Part shown: piece after piece, positions 43,202 to 54,716 of the stretch | Layout of the letters: each line of letters starts with the position of its first letter | Position numbering within the stretch: position 1 is the first letter of the stretch | Assembly (NCBI GenBank): GCA_035610365.1 | Contig: CM069432.1 | Location: forward strand, 222,168,532-222,232,531 | Source of the DNA: Aquatica leii | Taxonomy: Eukaryota > Arthropoda > Insecta > Coleoptera > Lampyridae | Direction of reading: 5' to 3' | DNA length: 64,000 bases | Notes under the pieces: generated by a model | Database searches by the model: none | What the model was told of the DNA's origin: nothing | The model's input: only the letters and a program-made list of their open reading frames with translations | Translations under genes and position numbers: made by a program

Positions 43202-44735
43202 TAGTGAATTTAGTGCAGTTGTACATAACATGAATTAGCAAATCTATCATAAAAAATTTGAACTTTCTGCCATTGGAGGAACGGGAGATAAGACACAAAA
43301 TGTTGAATAATGAAAGATTTCGGTTGCTTGATTTGTTTTTTGCTTTTTCGTATTATAACGTATTATGAACAATATCATAACGCCTATAGTAGTACTTGCA
43401 TTTGTTGTCAAAACATTTAGTTTGCTCTTAAAAAGTTACCTATCGAGATTGTGCATTGTGTTTCTATTTAAACGTTGTTAATTTTTGTGTTTCGTGTTTG
43501 CTACATGAGTTTTGTTACTATTTTGTGTTATTATTTAAATCTTGTTACCTCTTTGTAGTTTTCGTTTGTTTTCAAACATTTGTTTTTACAAATTCCAAAG
43601 CATATGACATGTTACGGATTTATTTTCAATGCCATAAATGGGTTAATTGCTTTACGATCTTACAACGCTATGTATGTTGAAGGGTTTTTTGTCGGTTAGC
43701 GTTACAATTAGGCACCACAGGAAACACACCACCAATTCCAGTAAGAGAAAGGCATCGTCCAGTAAGGAGCGAAGAAAATATGGTTAATGTTTTAACCTGT
43801 ATTGCGGTAAATCCTTATATTAGTAGCAATGAAATTGAAAGGTTATTGTAAATATCTAAAAGAACAATAATAAAAATTATAAAATCTATTCGCCTTTATC
43901 CCGATTTACTCGTGCTACACGAAGCACCTAGCGAAAACAATTTCGTAATAAGACAAAATTGTAGTTATTGGTAGCAAAGCATGTCGGAAACAAAACAAAA
44001 TTTTTTAAATAATATTTTATGGTCAGATGAAACGACATTTAAAAATAACGGATATAGTAATAGGCACAACATGCATTGATATGCCAAGGAGAACTCTCAT
44101 TGGATGCGAGTTGTGGATTTTTTTTTGGTCCGTAAATGTTTGGTGACTGACAGATTTTTGGTCTCTACATTTTTGATATATAGTGTTTTTTTTTGAGTTT
44201 ATAACAAATACAGTTCTATATTTATTGGATGACTATTATTTGAACATTTGTTAAAATATATGGCGACAATTAGATGGTTGCCCTGCACATTATGCAAGTG
44301 AAGTTCGGAACCATCTTAAAGATGAATTCCCCGATTGATAGATTAGAAGGGGAAATGTGTTTCTATGGCCACCCAGGTCTCCAAACTTTACATGTTTAGA
44401 TTTTTTTTTCTGGGGACGTGTAAAATATTTAGTCTACCAAGATCTTCCTACTACGCGCGTGAACATGGTTTTAAGAATACAGAACTCCATACGGTCTTTT
44501 CCAATGTTGGAATAAACCGAATAGAAAAAAGCTGCTGTACTGTTAACCAGAAAAGGAAACAATGAATACATTCTAAATAATGGAAAGCAATTTGAACACC
44601 TTCGCGATTGATAGTTCACAAAAGACATTTTTAGACCTTTTATGTCACATCTCCCGTTCCTCTAATGACAGAGATTTAAATTTTTTATGATAGATTTGCT
44701 AAATGATGTACTTTACAACTATACTAAACTCACTA
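43202..44735 (+). mobile_element. Mariner-like element, nearly full length (about 1.53 kb)
   Basis: TA dinucleotides at 43202-43203 and 44734-44735 flank inverted ends: GTGAATTTAGTGCAGTTGTA on the left and, reversed, GTGAGTTTAGTATAGTTGTA on the right. The TIRs extend about 90 bases, including AGCAAATCTATCATAAAAAA and GAGGAACGGGAGAT. One decayed transposase gene fills the interior. Size and layout are those of a complete IS630-Tc1-mariner element. Confidence 0.9.
43600..44645 (+). pseudogene. Mariner-like transposase, degenerate
   Basis: N-terminal DNA-binding part: YDMLRIYFQCHKWVN, QLGTTGNTPPIPVRERHRPV, then EENMVNVLTCIAVNPYISSN and EIERLL. First catalytic block ILWSDETTFKNNGYSN (aspartate codon 44026-44028), NRHNMH, then NSHWMRVVDF. 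A ruined middle follows. The second block is QLDGCPAHYASEVRNHLKDE (aspartate codon 44273-44275, with QQ changed to QL). The third block is PRSPNFTCLDFFFWG, where the catalytic aspartate has become asparagine (codon 44384-44386, AAC). About 36 residues separate blocks two and three. The tail is LVYQDLPTTRVNM. Frameshifts and stops in addition make it inactive. Confidence 0.84.
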
Positions 44736-44739
44736 TGAC

Positions 44740-45215
44740 GTGTTTTAAATATGTATATGCAAAATTAGTTAACTACATATCATTTTTCAATATTTTTTAA
44801 AACCTTAAATTTAAACAAAAATTAATATTACTGAACCAGGTCGGTTTTTAGAACGTTAACTATTTACAACATTTTGCTTTTCTAGCCAATAAATTAAAGA
44901 ATTTCTATTAGTGTTAATAATGCCGTCAAATTTTTTTGACAAATACGATGTTGGTATGTAAATCTTTTTCTTGGAAGTTGCAACAGAACAGCATTTGATT
45001 GTATCTTATAAACCAAATAAAACATTTTTGTATATGTTTAAAAATAATTTATATTTAATGAGTGTTCTTAGAAACGGACGTTTACAAATTAAGAAAGTTA
45101 TATAAAAATCTTACTTAAAGAAGTGATAGCTTATTAATCCTACTAGATTTAGACAATTGTTTTAATTTTTTATAATAAACATTTGTGTTTAAAAAACACT
45201 TCAATTACAGATTAC
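44740..45215. other. No recognised feature
   Basis: AT-rich sequence between the mariner-like element and a tandem duplication. Confidence 0.4.
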
Positions 45216-45220
45216 AAAAT

Positions 45221-45498
45221 ATCTATGTGATTAAGTGCTTTTGATTATAATTTTAGATTGGTATGTTTTTTTTATGGTTTAATCGAGTGATTTGTACTAA
45301 TTTTGCAACACACATTGACACTATAATAATTTATTGGTTTTGTAATAATTACATACATCAAGATAACTGTGATTAAATGCTTTTACATATAATTTTAAAT
45401 ATATAATTTTTTGATTGTTTAAACGAGTGATTTAAACTAGGTTTGTAACACACAGTGACACTATAAGAGTTTATTGTTTTTGTAATTTTTATTTTGTG
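45221..45498. repeat. Direct tandem duplication, ~142-base period
   Basis: Copy 1 (45221-45362) and copy 2 (45363-45498) share GTGATTAA(G/A)TGCTTTT, CGAGTGATTT, GCAACACACA-type text, GTGACACTATAA and AGTTTATTG. Divergence is about 20-25 percent. Non-coding. Confidence 0.68.
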
Positions 45499-46357
45499 TT
45501 ATTTAATTATAACACAGTACAAAGTGTTTATAATTATTTTCTGAATAATCAACCCAAGTTTCTAACAAAGCAACAACGCTGTTCGAAATTGTTATTTTTA
45601 TAAGATTATAATGTAATATAAAGTAAAAGTGTACATAAGTAATTATGAATTTTCAATTATAGAAACATACATAAAAACGTACACATTAATAATTAATAAC
45701 ACTAATTTTAATTACTTTCTAAAATATAATCACATTTAACTATAAAAAAGTTACTACTAAATACCAACATTAGCAAACATAAAGTATTTAATTTACAGAC
45801 CAATATTTTTTAATCTGCATAAATTTTCAAAAATAATGCAATAGCATCCACACGACTCTTAATTTTTTGTTTTTGAATTTTATAGTTGTGGTGCAAAAAA
45901 TATTTGTATAAGTCTCTTAAATTATGCATTCATATTTATTATCCTGCACGGTAATAGTATTGACGTGTACAAAAATGATTTTGTACTGTACGGAAATGTA
46001 AAACATCCTCGGCAACAAGTTTTTTCTTAGTACTTACTGTAAACCCAAATTATAATTTTTTGGTGCTTTACAAATACATTTTATAATATATGTATATTAT
46101 TAAATTCTTGCTACAACATTGAGTTTAAAAAAATTTGCTAAAGAAAATTATTATTTCATTTGTTTATAAAAATTGTAAAATAATAATTAAACAAAGTAAG
46201 TTTATAACAGATTTCTAACATAATTGTTACTGTTTTTTATTTAAAAACTAAAAGTTGTATTAAACAAAACAAAAAATTGTTGCATTGATAAATTTAAATA
46301 GTTAATAGCGAGTCAGTAAATAAGAGAAGCATGCAAAACCGCATTAGTCTATTTTTG

Positions 46358-46399
46358 CGGCAGCGTTTCGTGCTACTAGCGATCACTTCACCAGGCCAC
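46358..46399 (-). ncRNA. Hammerhead ribozyme-like motif, left arm
   Basis: The minus strand has GTGGC, CTGGTGA (CTGATGA with one change), AGTGATCGCTAGTAGCAC, GAAAC, GCT, GCCGC. Helix I GUGGC/GCCGC pairs over 5 bases including one G-U. Helix II (GUGAU.../...AGCAC) is imperfect. GAAA is intact. Confidence 0.52.
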
Positions 46400-46455
46400 T
46401 ACAAAGTTTTGTTGTTGTTACTATATTGTGTTGACTTATGAGTTTGAATAAATTG

Positions 46456-46502
46456 TAATGTCCCGATGAAGTGCTCGCTGGTAGCACAAAACGTTGCCAC
46501 AA
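46456..46502 (+). ncRNA. Hammerhead ribozyme-like motif, right arm
   Basis: CCGATGA (CTGATGA with one change), then a perfect stem GTGCT/AGCAC with loop CGCTGGT, then AAAAC (GAAAC with one change) and GTTGCC. Each arm keeps positions the other has lost; a consensus of the two restores the hammerhead core. Confidence 0.5.
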
Positions 46503-46539
46503 AAAAAGACTAAAGTGGTTTTGCATGCTACTTCTAAAC

Positions 46540-49500
46540 AAGTAACTTTAAATAAGTAACTTTAATACATAGAAGAGGATAAAAAATCGTTACAAAAAAA
46601 TAATAATAAACGTAAATTTATTAAAAGTAATTGAAAAACGACGAAAATGCAGAAACGTGGATATTTAATAACATAAAAAAACATAAATTTAGAACAATTT
46701 TTTAACAAACTTAAATAACATTTAGAAGCGATAAAAAAATTTGAAAGCGTGCACGTTTATTTATAACGTTGTTTAATAACTACGCAAATATATATTTGTG
46801 TTTTAAATAAAATATTAGTTTTATTAATCAAATATTTTTTTTAACTATCTAACATTAATCTGTCACTTTCACCCAATTGCAAAAGTTGTCATATGGAGAT
46901 TCAGTGACCTGCAGAGAAAATAATAGACAGCAAATCAATACATAAATTTGTTGTATAAAATTTAAAAATTCACAAAGACTCAGTAGGCTTTTTTATTTTA
47001 CACGTTTTGTTTATTTATTAAATGCAAGTAAATGTAATTTAAAAATAAGTGTAATAATTGTAAATTACAAGTGAAATAAGTAGTGACCTGATGAAACTTG
47101 ATCCTAGATTGTTAGCTAACTTTAAATATTACATTACAAAACGAGTTTATAAACTTGCGTGTTGTTTTTTTTTAGTAAGAATAACTAAAAAATATAAATT
47201 TTTGTATACATTTTTCAAAATTATTTGGCAAGTCACGATTATAGGATAGTTTTAAATGAATTTGAGAACAATAGTTTAAAGCGGCGAGTTCGGCACGTAA
47301 AATTATAACACAACTTGGTAGTAAATTATCGATAGCAAATGCTGCGGTTTCTACGTCCAAAATAAAGGACGTGTTCGTAGATAATATCGTTTTTGTTACC
47401 TAGAACAGTGTTGTCAGTATTTTTAGAAATATATAAAACTTTGTTTCATTTTACGAATACATTTATTAAAGCCATTTAATGAAAAAAAATTTTTATATAA
47501 ACAAAAGAATATTAACAAAACGTTTTAAAAATAAAAACCTTATCAACAATTTTTGCATTATGATTTGAAATTTATTAACTGTAAATTAACAATGTAAGTT
47601 ACATTTTAAAAATTGTTAATTAAGTGTTAAACTAGCATTAGAAACGTTAGAACAGCCGGTAGAATAGTAAAATGTATTGCTGATTGTGCTTTTGATAAAT
47701 AATAGACGTTACAAAATCGTTGTTTTTAATTAAGATGTAATAAATTAAAAGCAATTACTAACATTTTTAAACAACAAACAATATAATAATAGTTTTAAAA
47801 ACATTGTTAAAAAAATTCATTATTATTAGATAAAAAATAAAGCAGGCAAAGTTTAACAACAAATAACCAGGATAGAAAACACAATAAATTAAATGTGTTT
47901 GACTAAATTTAATATAAATTAAAAAGTAATAAAAAATTAGAATTACCCGTAATTGGTTAGAAACTATCTTGTAAAAAAATATTTAATTAAAAAATCGTTA
48001 AATAGCAAATAGGAACTGCTTTGTTTTCTAATATTATTAATTTAAATTTAAATAAAAGGTTTTGTAATAATTAAAACAATATTAGGTCAATTTACATTTA
48101 ATTACAATTAAAAAATTAACTTAACTAAATAAATTTTTATTACAAATTTGAAACATTTCCAGGTTAAGTATTACAACATATTTATTGAATAACGACGGCT
48201 AAGAAACAATTAAAATAGCACACGTAAGATCAATTTCTAAAATCAAGTAAATTAATGCGTCGAATTTTGCATTATTTTGTAAAGATTAAACTAATTGCTG
48301 ATGTGTTCACAATCCATTTAACAAAACACACAGCAAGTCCAATTAGTAAGTTTGTATGAGACTTTTTAGATAAGTAGCAGGTATTGAAAGCCAACTCTCT
48401 AATTAATCAAAATGTTCTAACACAGGTAATTTAAATAAACACCACATGGTAACATTTTTAATGGAAGAAATAAAATGAATGTCACTATCTTGCTACAAAC
48501 AAAGAATAAAAAGCTAAGTTTACCGCAAAACGTATAGGTGCGACATTAATTGGATGGCCATTGATTCAGGAAGGTCCGCTGAGCATTAAGTTACATTGTT
48601 TTACTTTGCAGTTTGCGTGTAAAGTATGAAAAGCAAGAATCCAAAAAAAAGGTTCCTATGTCACTCTAACGTTGCCAACTAAATTTAAAGTAAAAAATGC
48701 AAAATATATCTAAAATACAAAAAAATTTTAACATTAAAAAATTACAAAATATGTTTGTAATTCGATTTTGAAAACCTATTGCTTTTTTGAAAACATCATT
48801 GCAATGTACAATGTACAGATAGGTAATTATATTTATTTTCTTATTGGTATTGATTCAAATTTTAAAAAAAAATCTATAATTTTGTATCACGCCTACGTTT
48901 AAAATTAGTATTATAAACTATAATAATTAAAACGTTTTGTTTCCGAAAAACAAAAATTTAGATTCGGTTATAATTTTTTTAATAAATAATTTTTTCATAA
49001 TCATAATATTATCCAAATTCAAAATTGTAAAAAGTTGGAAAGCTGATATTTTTTACCGTTACATCTATCGGTCGAAAAGTGACAGTTTTTACTTTTCATC
49101 TATGGTTAGGTTAAGTTCAAAAATTATGCTACACTTTATGTTTTTTTAAACCAAAAAAAGTACTAAGTAACTATTAATAATTGAAGAATTGATTTAAAGA
49201 TTGCAAGTAAATTTAGTGTTGAAAATTATCTGCACTATAGAAAAACAAATATAGAATTTTAAGAAAAAAACAATTATACTGGAATTTTTACCTGATATTG
49301 AGATATTTCTCCTCTAAAGACATGAGAGTAATAGCCGTTTGCACAAAACTGCCATTAATTGGCCATTTACTAATAGCAGATTAAAAATTGCAATGTACAA
49401 TAGTAGGTATATTGAAAAACAAATGTCACAATGAGGCTTTTGTCGCACAAAAGCTAGATTTGTAGAACTACTAAAAGAAAATCTGCAAATGAGGCAAAAA

Positions 49501-50150
49501 TTTGAGACATGTGTTTTTCATACGATTTCTTCTACTTTGCATAAATTTACTCCAAACTATTTAATTAACAAAGATCATAAAATTGTTTTAATAATTTTTT
49601 TTTAAATATGTTGGCAATTCTGGCATTTGACAATTCAAATTTGAAATTTCAAAGTGTTAGTTTCTGAATTTAATTTAAAAAGGTTGTGAAAATAGAATCT
49701 AGAAGTATGAGTTGTACTCCGCCCAAAGTAAAAGAATTAACAAATAAAGCTTTAGATAAGTTGATGCTAACCAAATTCCGTCTAAAATATGAAAAAGAAT
49801 ATAAAAACTAACCTATTTCTACAAGTGACGATTACACCGTTATAATTAAAACTTTTAACTGTACAACTCACCATGAATAGGAGTTTATTAAAATTCGTTC
49901 ATTTTGTTCTAATTTATAAACTAACCTTTAATAAATATCGAAATTAACTGTAATGTATAGTAAAATAACTTTTATCAATTAAAAAATAAAGCTGTAACAA
50001 GCTGTAGTATATTTAGTTGAGTTATGATTTACAATCAGATAGGGTTTACAGTGTTACAAACTTAAATTCATTTAATCACTAAAACAATACGGAAAAAATT
50101 TTTTTGTATCGTTTGCAGTACGGATATAAAGCTGTAACCGTCGCAAAATA
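46540..50150. other. Very A+T-rich stretch, no recognised gene
   Basis: No coding sequence with family features. A minus-strand frame at 47172-47360 (AAFAIDNLLPSCVIILRAEL) has ordinary protein-like composition but no partner. A plus-strand frame at 48937-49149 is hydrophobic and probably chance. Confidence 0.42.
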
Positions 50151-50167
50151 GAAAAAAACAATTTAAG

Positions 50168-50565
50168 TTGATATTAGCAATGGCAAATTTAAGTGAACGT
50201 GAAATAATTAAAACACTTATGATGCTGGGTTACGAAGAAGTTTACAAGACGTTTGTAATTTATTTAATAATACGCATCCAAATAGAAATCCAATTTCTAA
50301 ATTCGTTGTTGCTAATACATTATAACGCTTTCCACAAACTGGTAGCGTTAAAGATTTGCCATCGAGTGGTAGACCTAAAAATGCCACAAATGATGACAAA
50401 AAACTGGAGGTGTTATTGGCTGTATCTGAAGATCTTCATTTATCAACACATCGGTTAGCGGCCAATTTCAATATTTCACAGTCATCAATTGATCAATTTT
50501 GAAAAGGGAAAAGTATATATACCATATAAGGTACACCTTATACACGAGTTGACAGAAGATGATTT
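50168..50565 (+). pseudogene. Mariner-type transposase N-terminal helix-turn-helix domain
   Basis: Start MANLSEREIIKTLMMLGYE, then after a shift RSLQDVCNLFNNTHPNRNPI, SKFVVANTL, FPQTGSVKDLPSSGRPKN, LEVLLAVSEDLHLSTHRLAA, NFNISQSSI, YKVHLIHELTEDDFDKRL. This is the full paired HTH region and linker of insect mariner-type transposases (the family with the GRPKNAT linker). It would bind the element's TIRs. It stops exactly where the catalytic domain should begin, and the reading frame passes straight into Helitron sequence. It has several frameshifts. Confidence 0.8.
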
Positions 50566-51016
50566 TGATAAAAGACTACATTTGGACCGTCGAACGAGTA
50601 AATTAACAAACATGCAAAATAGTAGAGCAGAAAAAACATACAAACAAATCCAACAAGATAACAAAAATGTGCGTGTGAGCATGTTGCGATTGCGTTCAGC
50701 TCAGTCACAAGAGGCACGAACTGAACAAAATGAACAACAATTAGAATGGAAACAAACGTGCCGGTTTGTAGTTAACACACGAGAGCAAATGACCGACAAC
50801 GCCAACAAGTACATCAAGCATTTACATCAGCTTCGTTCCTTTGTCTCGCATTTGAGTACGAGCCAGATGTTGATTATTCCGCTCATCAAATTATATCGGT
50901 ATATTGGTGCTATGGACAAAAAATGTCTTCATTATTATGCGTTCAAATTCATCGGCACGTATCTAAATTCCAACCTGTCCCTGAAGTCTAATCGTAGATT
51001 CAATTCACGCTTCTAA
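50489..51016 (+). pseudogene. Chimeric reading frame: mariner linker joined to Helitron N-terminus
   Basis: A 175-codon open frame. The first 28 codons end the mariner HTH/linker part (YIPYKVHLIHELTEDDFDKR). From about residue 30 it reads LHLDRRTSKLTNMQNSRAEK, then arginine- and glutamine-rich repeats RSAQSQEARTEQNEQQLEW typical of the start of insect Helitron proteins. It continues to CLHYYAFKF with the C-x-x-C-like zinc element reduced. Neither half is complete. It may be a recombination scar or a real fusion in the source element; the frame being open across the join is the notable point. Confidence 0.6.
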
Positions 51017-52560
51017 ATGACTTTATTTAGAACAAAAACGAAATATTTTACAATACTGCAGTCAATGATCAATGATTCAATTCAACGTTTAAAATCAAAG
51101 GCCAAGAGTACTACAAAGTAGGCTCATTGCTGCTAATGCTAAACAAACCACACAAACCTTGGTGAGGAGATCAATTGTGTGCATGCACGTTGCGGGAACA
51201 ATAACCTCAACTCGCCTAATGCCAGGCACACCGTCGTAGACCTGAACATTGTATGAGCACAATAAATTATTGAAATTCTTCAAATCACACATAAACGAAT
51301 TGCAAAGTGACAATCACTCTATTGTTATAAATCCTGATAAAACACCAATTGGAGAGCAGGTGCGTAGATTCAATGCGCCTGTTGTTGACGATGTTGCTGG
51401 AATCATGGTTGGCAATCGCACATCGACGCGAGAAATCGTGGTTTGAAGAAGAAACATTAATAATAAGTTTATCGCCAACACACACCGTTTATATATCATT
51501 GATTATTAACATCATTACTCATTTTAAATTAATATTTATGAATATGTTGTTGAAGGAGCAGAAACAAACAAAAAACTGAGCTCGATTCATGGTTGCGAAG
51601 GTAGAGAGCGACGTTGACACCACAAAAATTGGTAATCCTATCATTCTACCATCATCGTACGTAGGCAGTCGACGTTAAATGCAAGACTACGTACAGGGCT
51701 ATGCTACGACATTCGTGCACGAGTACGGACGACCGTGTTTATTTATCATGTTTACATGTAATTCATAGTGACAGGAGATTACATCTTTGCTATTGCCATG
51801 CCAAAATGCAATACTTCGTCATGACATTACAGCACGTGTGTACAAACAAAAATTGAATTCTTTAATGAAATTTATTATAAAATTACACGTATTCGCTTCC
51901 ACACGTTGCTGGATATATTTAGTTAAATGGTAAAAACGAGGATTACCTCCCGCACGCAGTTGGATTTAGTTAGTCGACAAAATACGCACGTCTACTAATA
52001 AACTACTGTTTGATATTGTTACCAGAAATATGATTTATGGCCAATGTGGTAATTTAAATCGTTTATCGCCTTGCAAGCCATTTCCTAAAGATTTCGCCAA
52101 CGACCCGATCACAAATATCGATGGATATTTAACAAATCGTCGAAGAAATACTGATGCTGGTAGACAATCATTTACTTTAAATGTCAACAACGCAGACATT
52201 GACATTGACAATTGTTGGGTAGTACTATATTTGCTTCCGCTGAGCAAAACATTTGATGCTCGTATTAATGTTGAGTTCTGCAGTTCGGTAAAGAGCATCA
52301 AATAAATAAAAAAAAAAAACGAAACAGCAGTTGAGGGTGCAATAAATCCACTAAAACTACACTCACCGAATTTTTCGAATTGTGTAATCGTGTGGATACC
52401 TTCGGTGACTGCACGAACACTACTGTATTCCGAAGTTCTACGCTATTTTACATAGAATCAAACAAAAAAATTTATGCCCCGCAAGCAAGACACAACAATT
52501 GATGCGTGCCCCGGCCTATTCCGATCAAACACTTTGGACCGAGTATATACAGTTAATTCA
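51017..52560 (+). pseudogene. Helitron Rep nuclease region, degenerate
   Basis: Broken continuation of the RepHel protein. In order: YEHNKLLKFFKSHINELQSD, IGEQVRRFNAPVVDDVAGIM and VGNRTSTREIVV (helitron-like N domain); PSSYVGSRR, MQDYVQGYATTFVHEYGRPC, LFIMFTCNS, RHDITARVYKQK (first Rep block). Then KRGLPPARS, where GLPHAH (the HUH histidines) is expected and only part survives after an indel near 51945. NMIYGQCGNLNRLSPCKPFP, FANDPITNIDGYLTNRRRNT, DAGRQSFTLNVNNADIDIDN and RINVEFCSSVKSIK follow. The HUH endonuclease would nick DNA by a tyrosine to start rolling-circle transfer; here it is disabled. Confidence 0.85.
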
Positions 52561-52639
52561 AGGCACATTGAATGCATCTATCTGCGCTGTTGTTGGTTAA
52601 TATCACTGGCCTCTTGCCATTTCAAGATATACAAAAAGT

Positions 52640-54497
52640 AAATGTATAACAATATACAATATATAAAGAAGCATGCCTTGCATTCGGCTTGCTCAAAGAC
52701 AACAATAACTGGACGATATGCTTACTGAAGCAGCATTAGGATGTACAGCAACACAAATTTTACTACTGTTCTACTGCTATAGTTGTCCCGGAACGTACAG
52801 ACACGTTGTGGGATAAACATAAAGATTCAATGACTGACAATATATTGCATCGAATTTGTACACGGTGCAACGATCTACCAATTACATTCAACGACGTTAT
52901 GTACAATAAAGCATTGATTGGCATCGAGGATCTTTACGCTGCCAATGCTAATTTACCACTCAGTCATTTCGGTATGAATTTGCCAAATCAAAGTGCATCT
53001 GATTTAATGGACACCAAAACAAATCGTGAACTGCAGTACGATACTGCATAAATAGCAACTATTGTTATTCGCAATGTTGCACTACTGACTTATGAACAAA
53101 AAGTTATTTAGAACCGCATTATGCTGGCAGTTTTGGCAGGACAAGGCAGATTCGTTTTTTTTGACAAAACATTTCTTATTTTGTTAATTCTCGCCGAAAT
53201 AGGATCAAATAATGGCATCGTATGGCCGTTGCATCATCTGGCATTGCAACAACTTTATTAGATGGAGGCAGAACAGCTCATTTAGCATTTAAACTGCCAC
53301 TGAATATTTAAAATAACCCAGACGCAGTGTGCAACATAAAAAATTATCGTCCATGGCCTGCTGAAACTATGCAAAATTATTATCTTGGATAAATGCAATA
53401 TAGTACATAAATATTCTGTTGAGGCGTTAAACAAAACACTCAAAGATATAAAAACAACGACAAAATATTCGGCGGCACTCTGTTACTCCTTTCAGGTGAT
53501 TTTAGACAAACTTTTCCCGTCATTCCACGTTTAACGTACGCTGATGAGATAAACGCTTGCTTGACATCATCGCCACTGTAGCATAATGTTAAAAAAGTCC
53601 AGGTAAAAATTAACATGCGCTTCAAAATGCTTCAAGATCCATCCGCTGACACATTCTCGAACCAATTGTTAGATATCGGCGATGGAAAAATTGGTGTCTA
53701 TGAAAATACTGGATGGATAAAATTGACCACTAATTTCTGAATAATCGTTGATTCGCAAAATGCTCTCATTGACCGCATATTTCTCGATGTACGTACACAA
53801 TGAATAAATCATGCGTGGCTAGCAGAAATATCCCTTTTGGCAGCAAAAAATGTGAACGTCACAAGATACAGCAGTCGTTACCAGGCGACTTGGTATCGTA
53901 CAAATCGATCAATACAGTTTGCAGTGCCAACAAAGCTGTAAATTATCCAACAGAGTTTTTGAACTCAATGGATTTGACAGGCTTGTCATCACACCTTATA
54001 CGACTGAAAGTTGGATTTTTGATTATTTTACTTAAGAATTTGAAGCCACCATGGCTGTGCAATGGCACGCGATTGGTCATTTAAAAATTAATGAAAAACA
54101 TTATCAAAGTCACCATTTTGAATGGTACATTTTTAATCGAAAATGTTTTGCTGCCACAAATTCTAATTCCCACAGACGAGACGTGCCAATTGAATTCAAA
54201 CGCGTTCAATTTCCTATTAAATTGGCATTCGCAATGACGATCAATAAGTCGCAAGGCCAAACGATGTCTGCTTGCGGCTTAGATTTAGACACACCATGTT
54301 TTTCACACGAAAATTTATACGTGGCGTGTTCTCGCGGCGGCAAACCATCGAGCTTATTTGTGTTGGCTAAAGACGGACTGAAAAAAATATTGTACACCCA
54401 ATTGCTCTTAGAAATTAATATTAATTTTCTTTATATTATTTTCCTACTTAAGGTTAAAAAATATATTACTTTTTTTCACTTTACATTTAACTTTTAA
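52640..54497 (+). pseudogene. Helitron Pif1-like helicase region, degenerate
   Basis: Helicase half of the RepHel protein, which would unwind the donor strand. Text in order: TLWDKHKDSMTDNILHRICT, NKALIGIEDL, SHFGMNLPNQ, then FFDKTFLILLILAEIGSNNG at about 53155. Here the Walker A phosphate loop (GPGGTGKT type) has lost about six residues, leaving DKT. EALNKTLKDI, GDFRQTFPVIPR-like blocks, LLPGDLVSYKSINTVC, NYPTEFLNSMDL and the well-kept C-terminus VPIEFKRVQFPIKLAFAMTI, NKSQGQTMSACGLDLDTPCF, NLYVACSRGGKPSSLFVLAK (motifs V and VI) follow. The last part is an intact 148-codon frame ending at 54497. Confidence 0.87.
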
Positions 54498-54684
54498 GAT
54501 ATCAATCAATGGATATGTCCGTTCCGTTAATGAAATACATTGAATTGAGAAAATGAATGGCTGGTGTTTTTTGTTTTTATTGGCGCTCCATTCCTCTTTC
54601 TGCCATAGATCCCATCTCCACACACTTACAATACATTTGTTATTTTTTATTTAACAACCCTAATATTCACTAGAAATAATTTAT

Positions 54685-54715
54685 ATGGCAGTATAACGTT
54701 TGCCGGGTCAGCTAG
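54685..54715 (+). other. Helitron 3' terminus
   Basis: GCAGTATAACGTTTGCCGGG followed by TCAGCTAG. The GC-rich string next to the terminal CTAG corresponds to the termination hairpin region, but the stem is weak here. The next base, T at 54716, is the expected host T. Confidence 0.82.
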
Positions 54716-54716
54716 T

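Larger units (their letters stand above)
46325..46535. repeat. Inverted repeat carrying two hammerhead-like motifs
   Basis: Arms of about 77 bases (46325-46401 and 46458-46535) are inverted copies, about 85 percent alike, around a ~55-base spacer. Each arm contains a hammerhead-like core, then GCCGCA...TGCGG or its variant, and GGTTTTGCATGCT at the outer edge. No reverse transcriptase or other gene is near. It is likely a Penelope-like terminal remnant or a small ribozyme-bearing retroelement. Confidence 0.78.
50580..54715 (+). mobile_element. Helitron (rolling-circle transposon), 5' end not defined
   Basis: Encodes the remains of one RepHel protein: N-terminal region, HUH-type Rep nuclease, and Pif1-type helicase in the expected order. 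It ends with AACGTTTGCCGGGTCAGCTAG followed by T, the 3' terminus known from insect Helitrons (CTRR end, here CTAG at 54712-54715). No TC 5' terminus was found, and the left side joins a mariner domain. Many stops and frameshifts. Confidence 0.86.

Noticed and set aside
47172-47360. 62-codon minus-strand frame with AELAALNYC, reminiscent of an RNase H block
   Set aside because: No neighbouring reverse transcriptase or other RNase H motif on the strand; too little to name.
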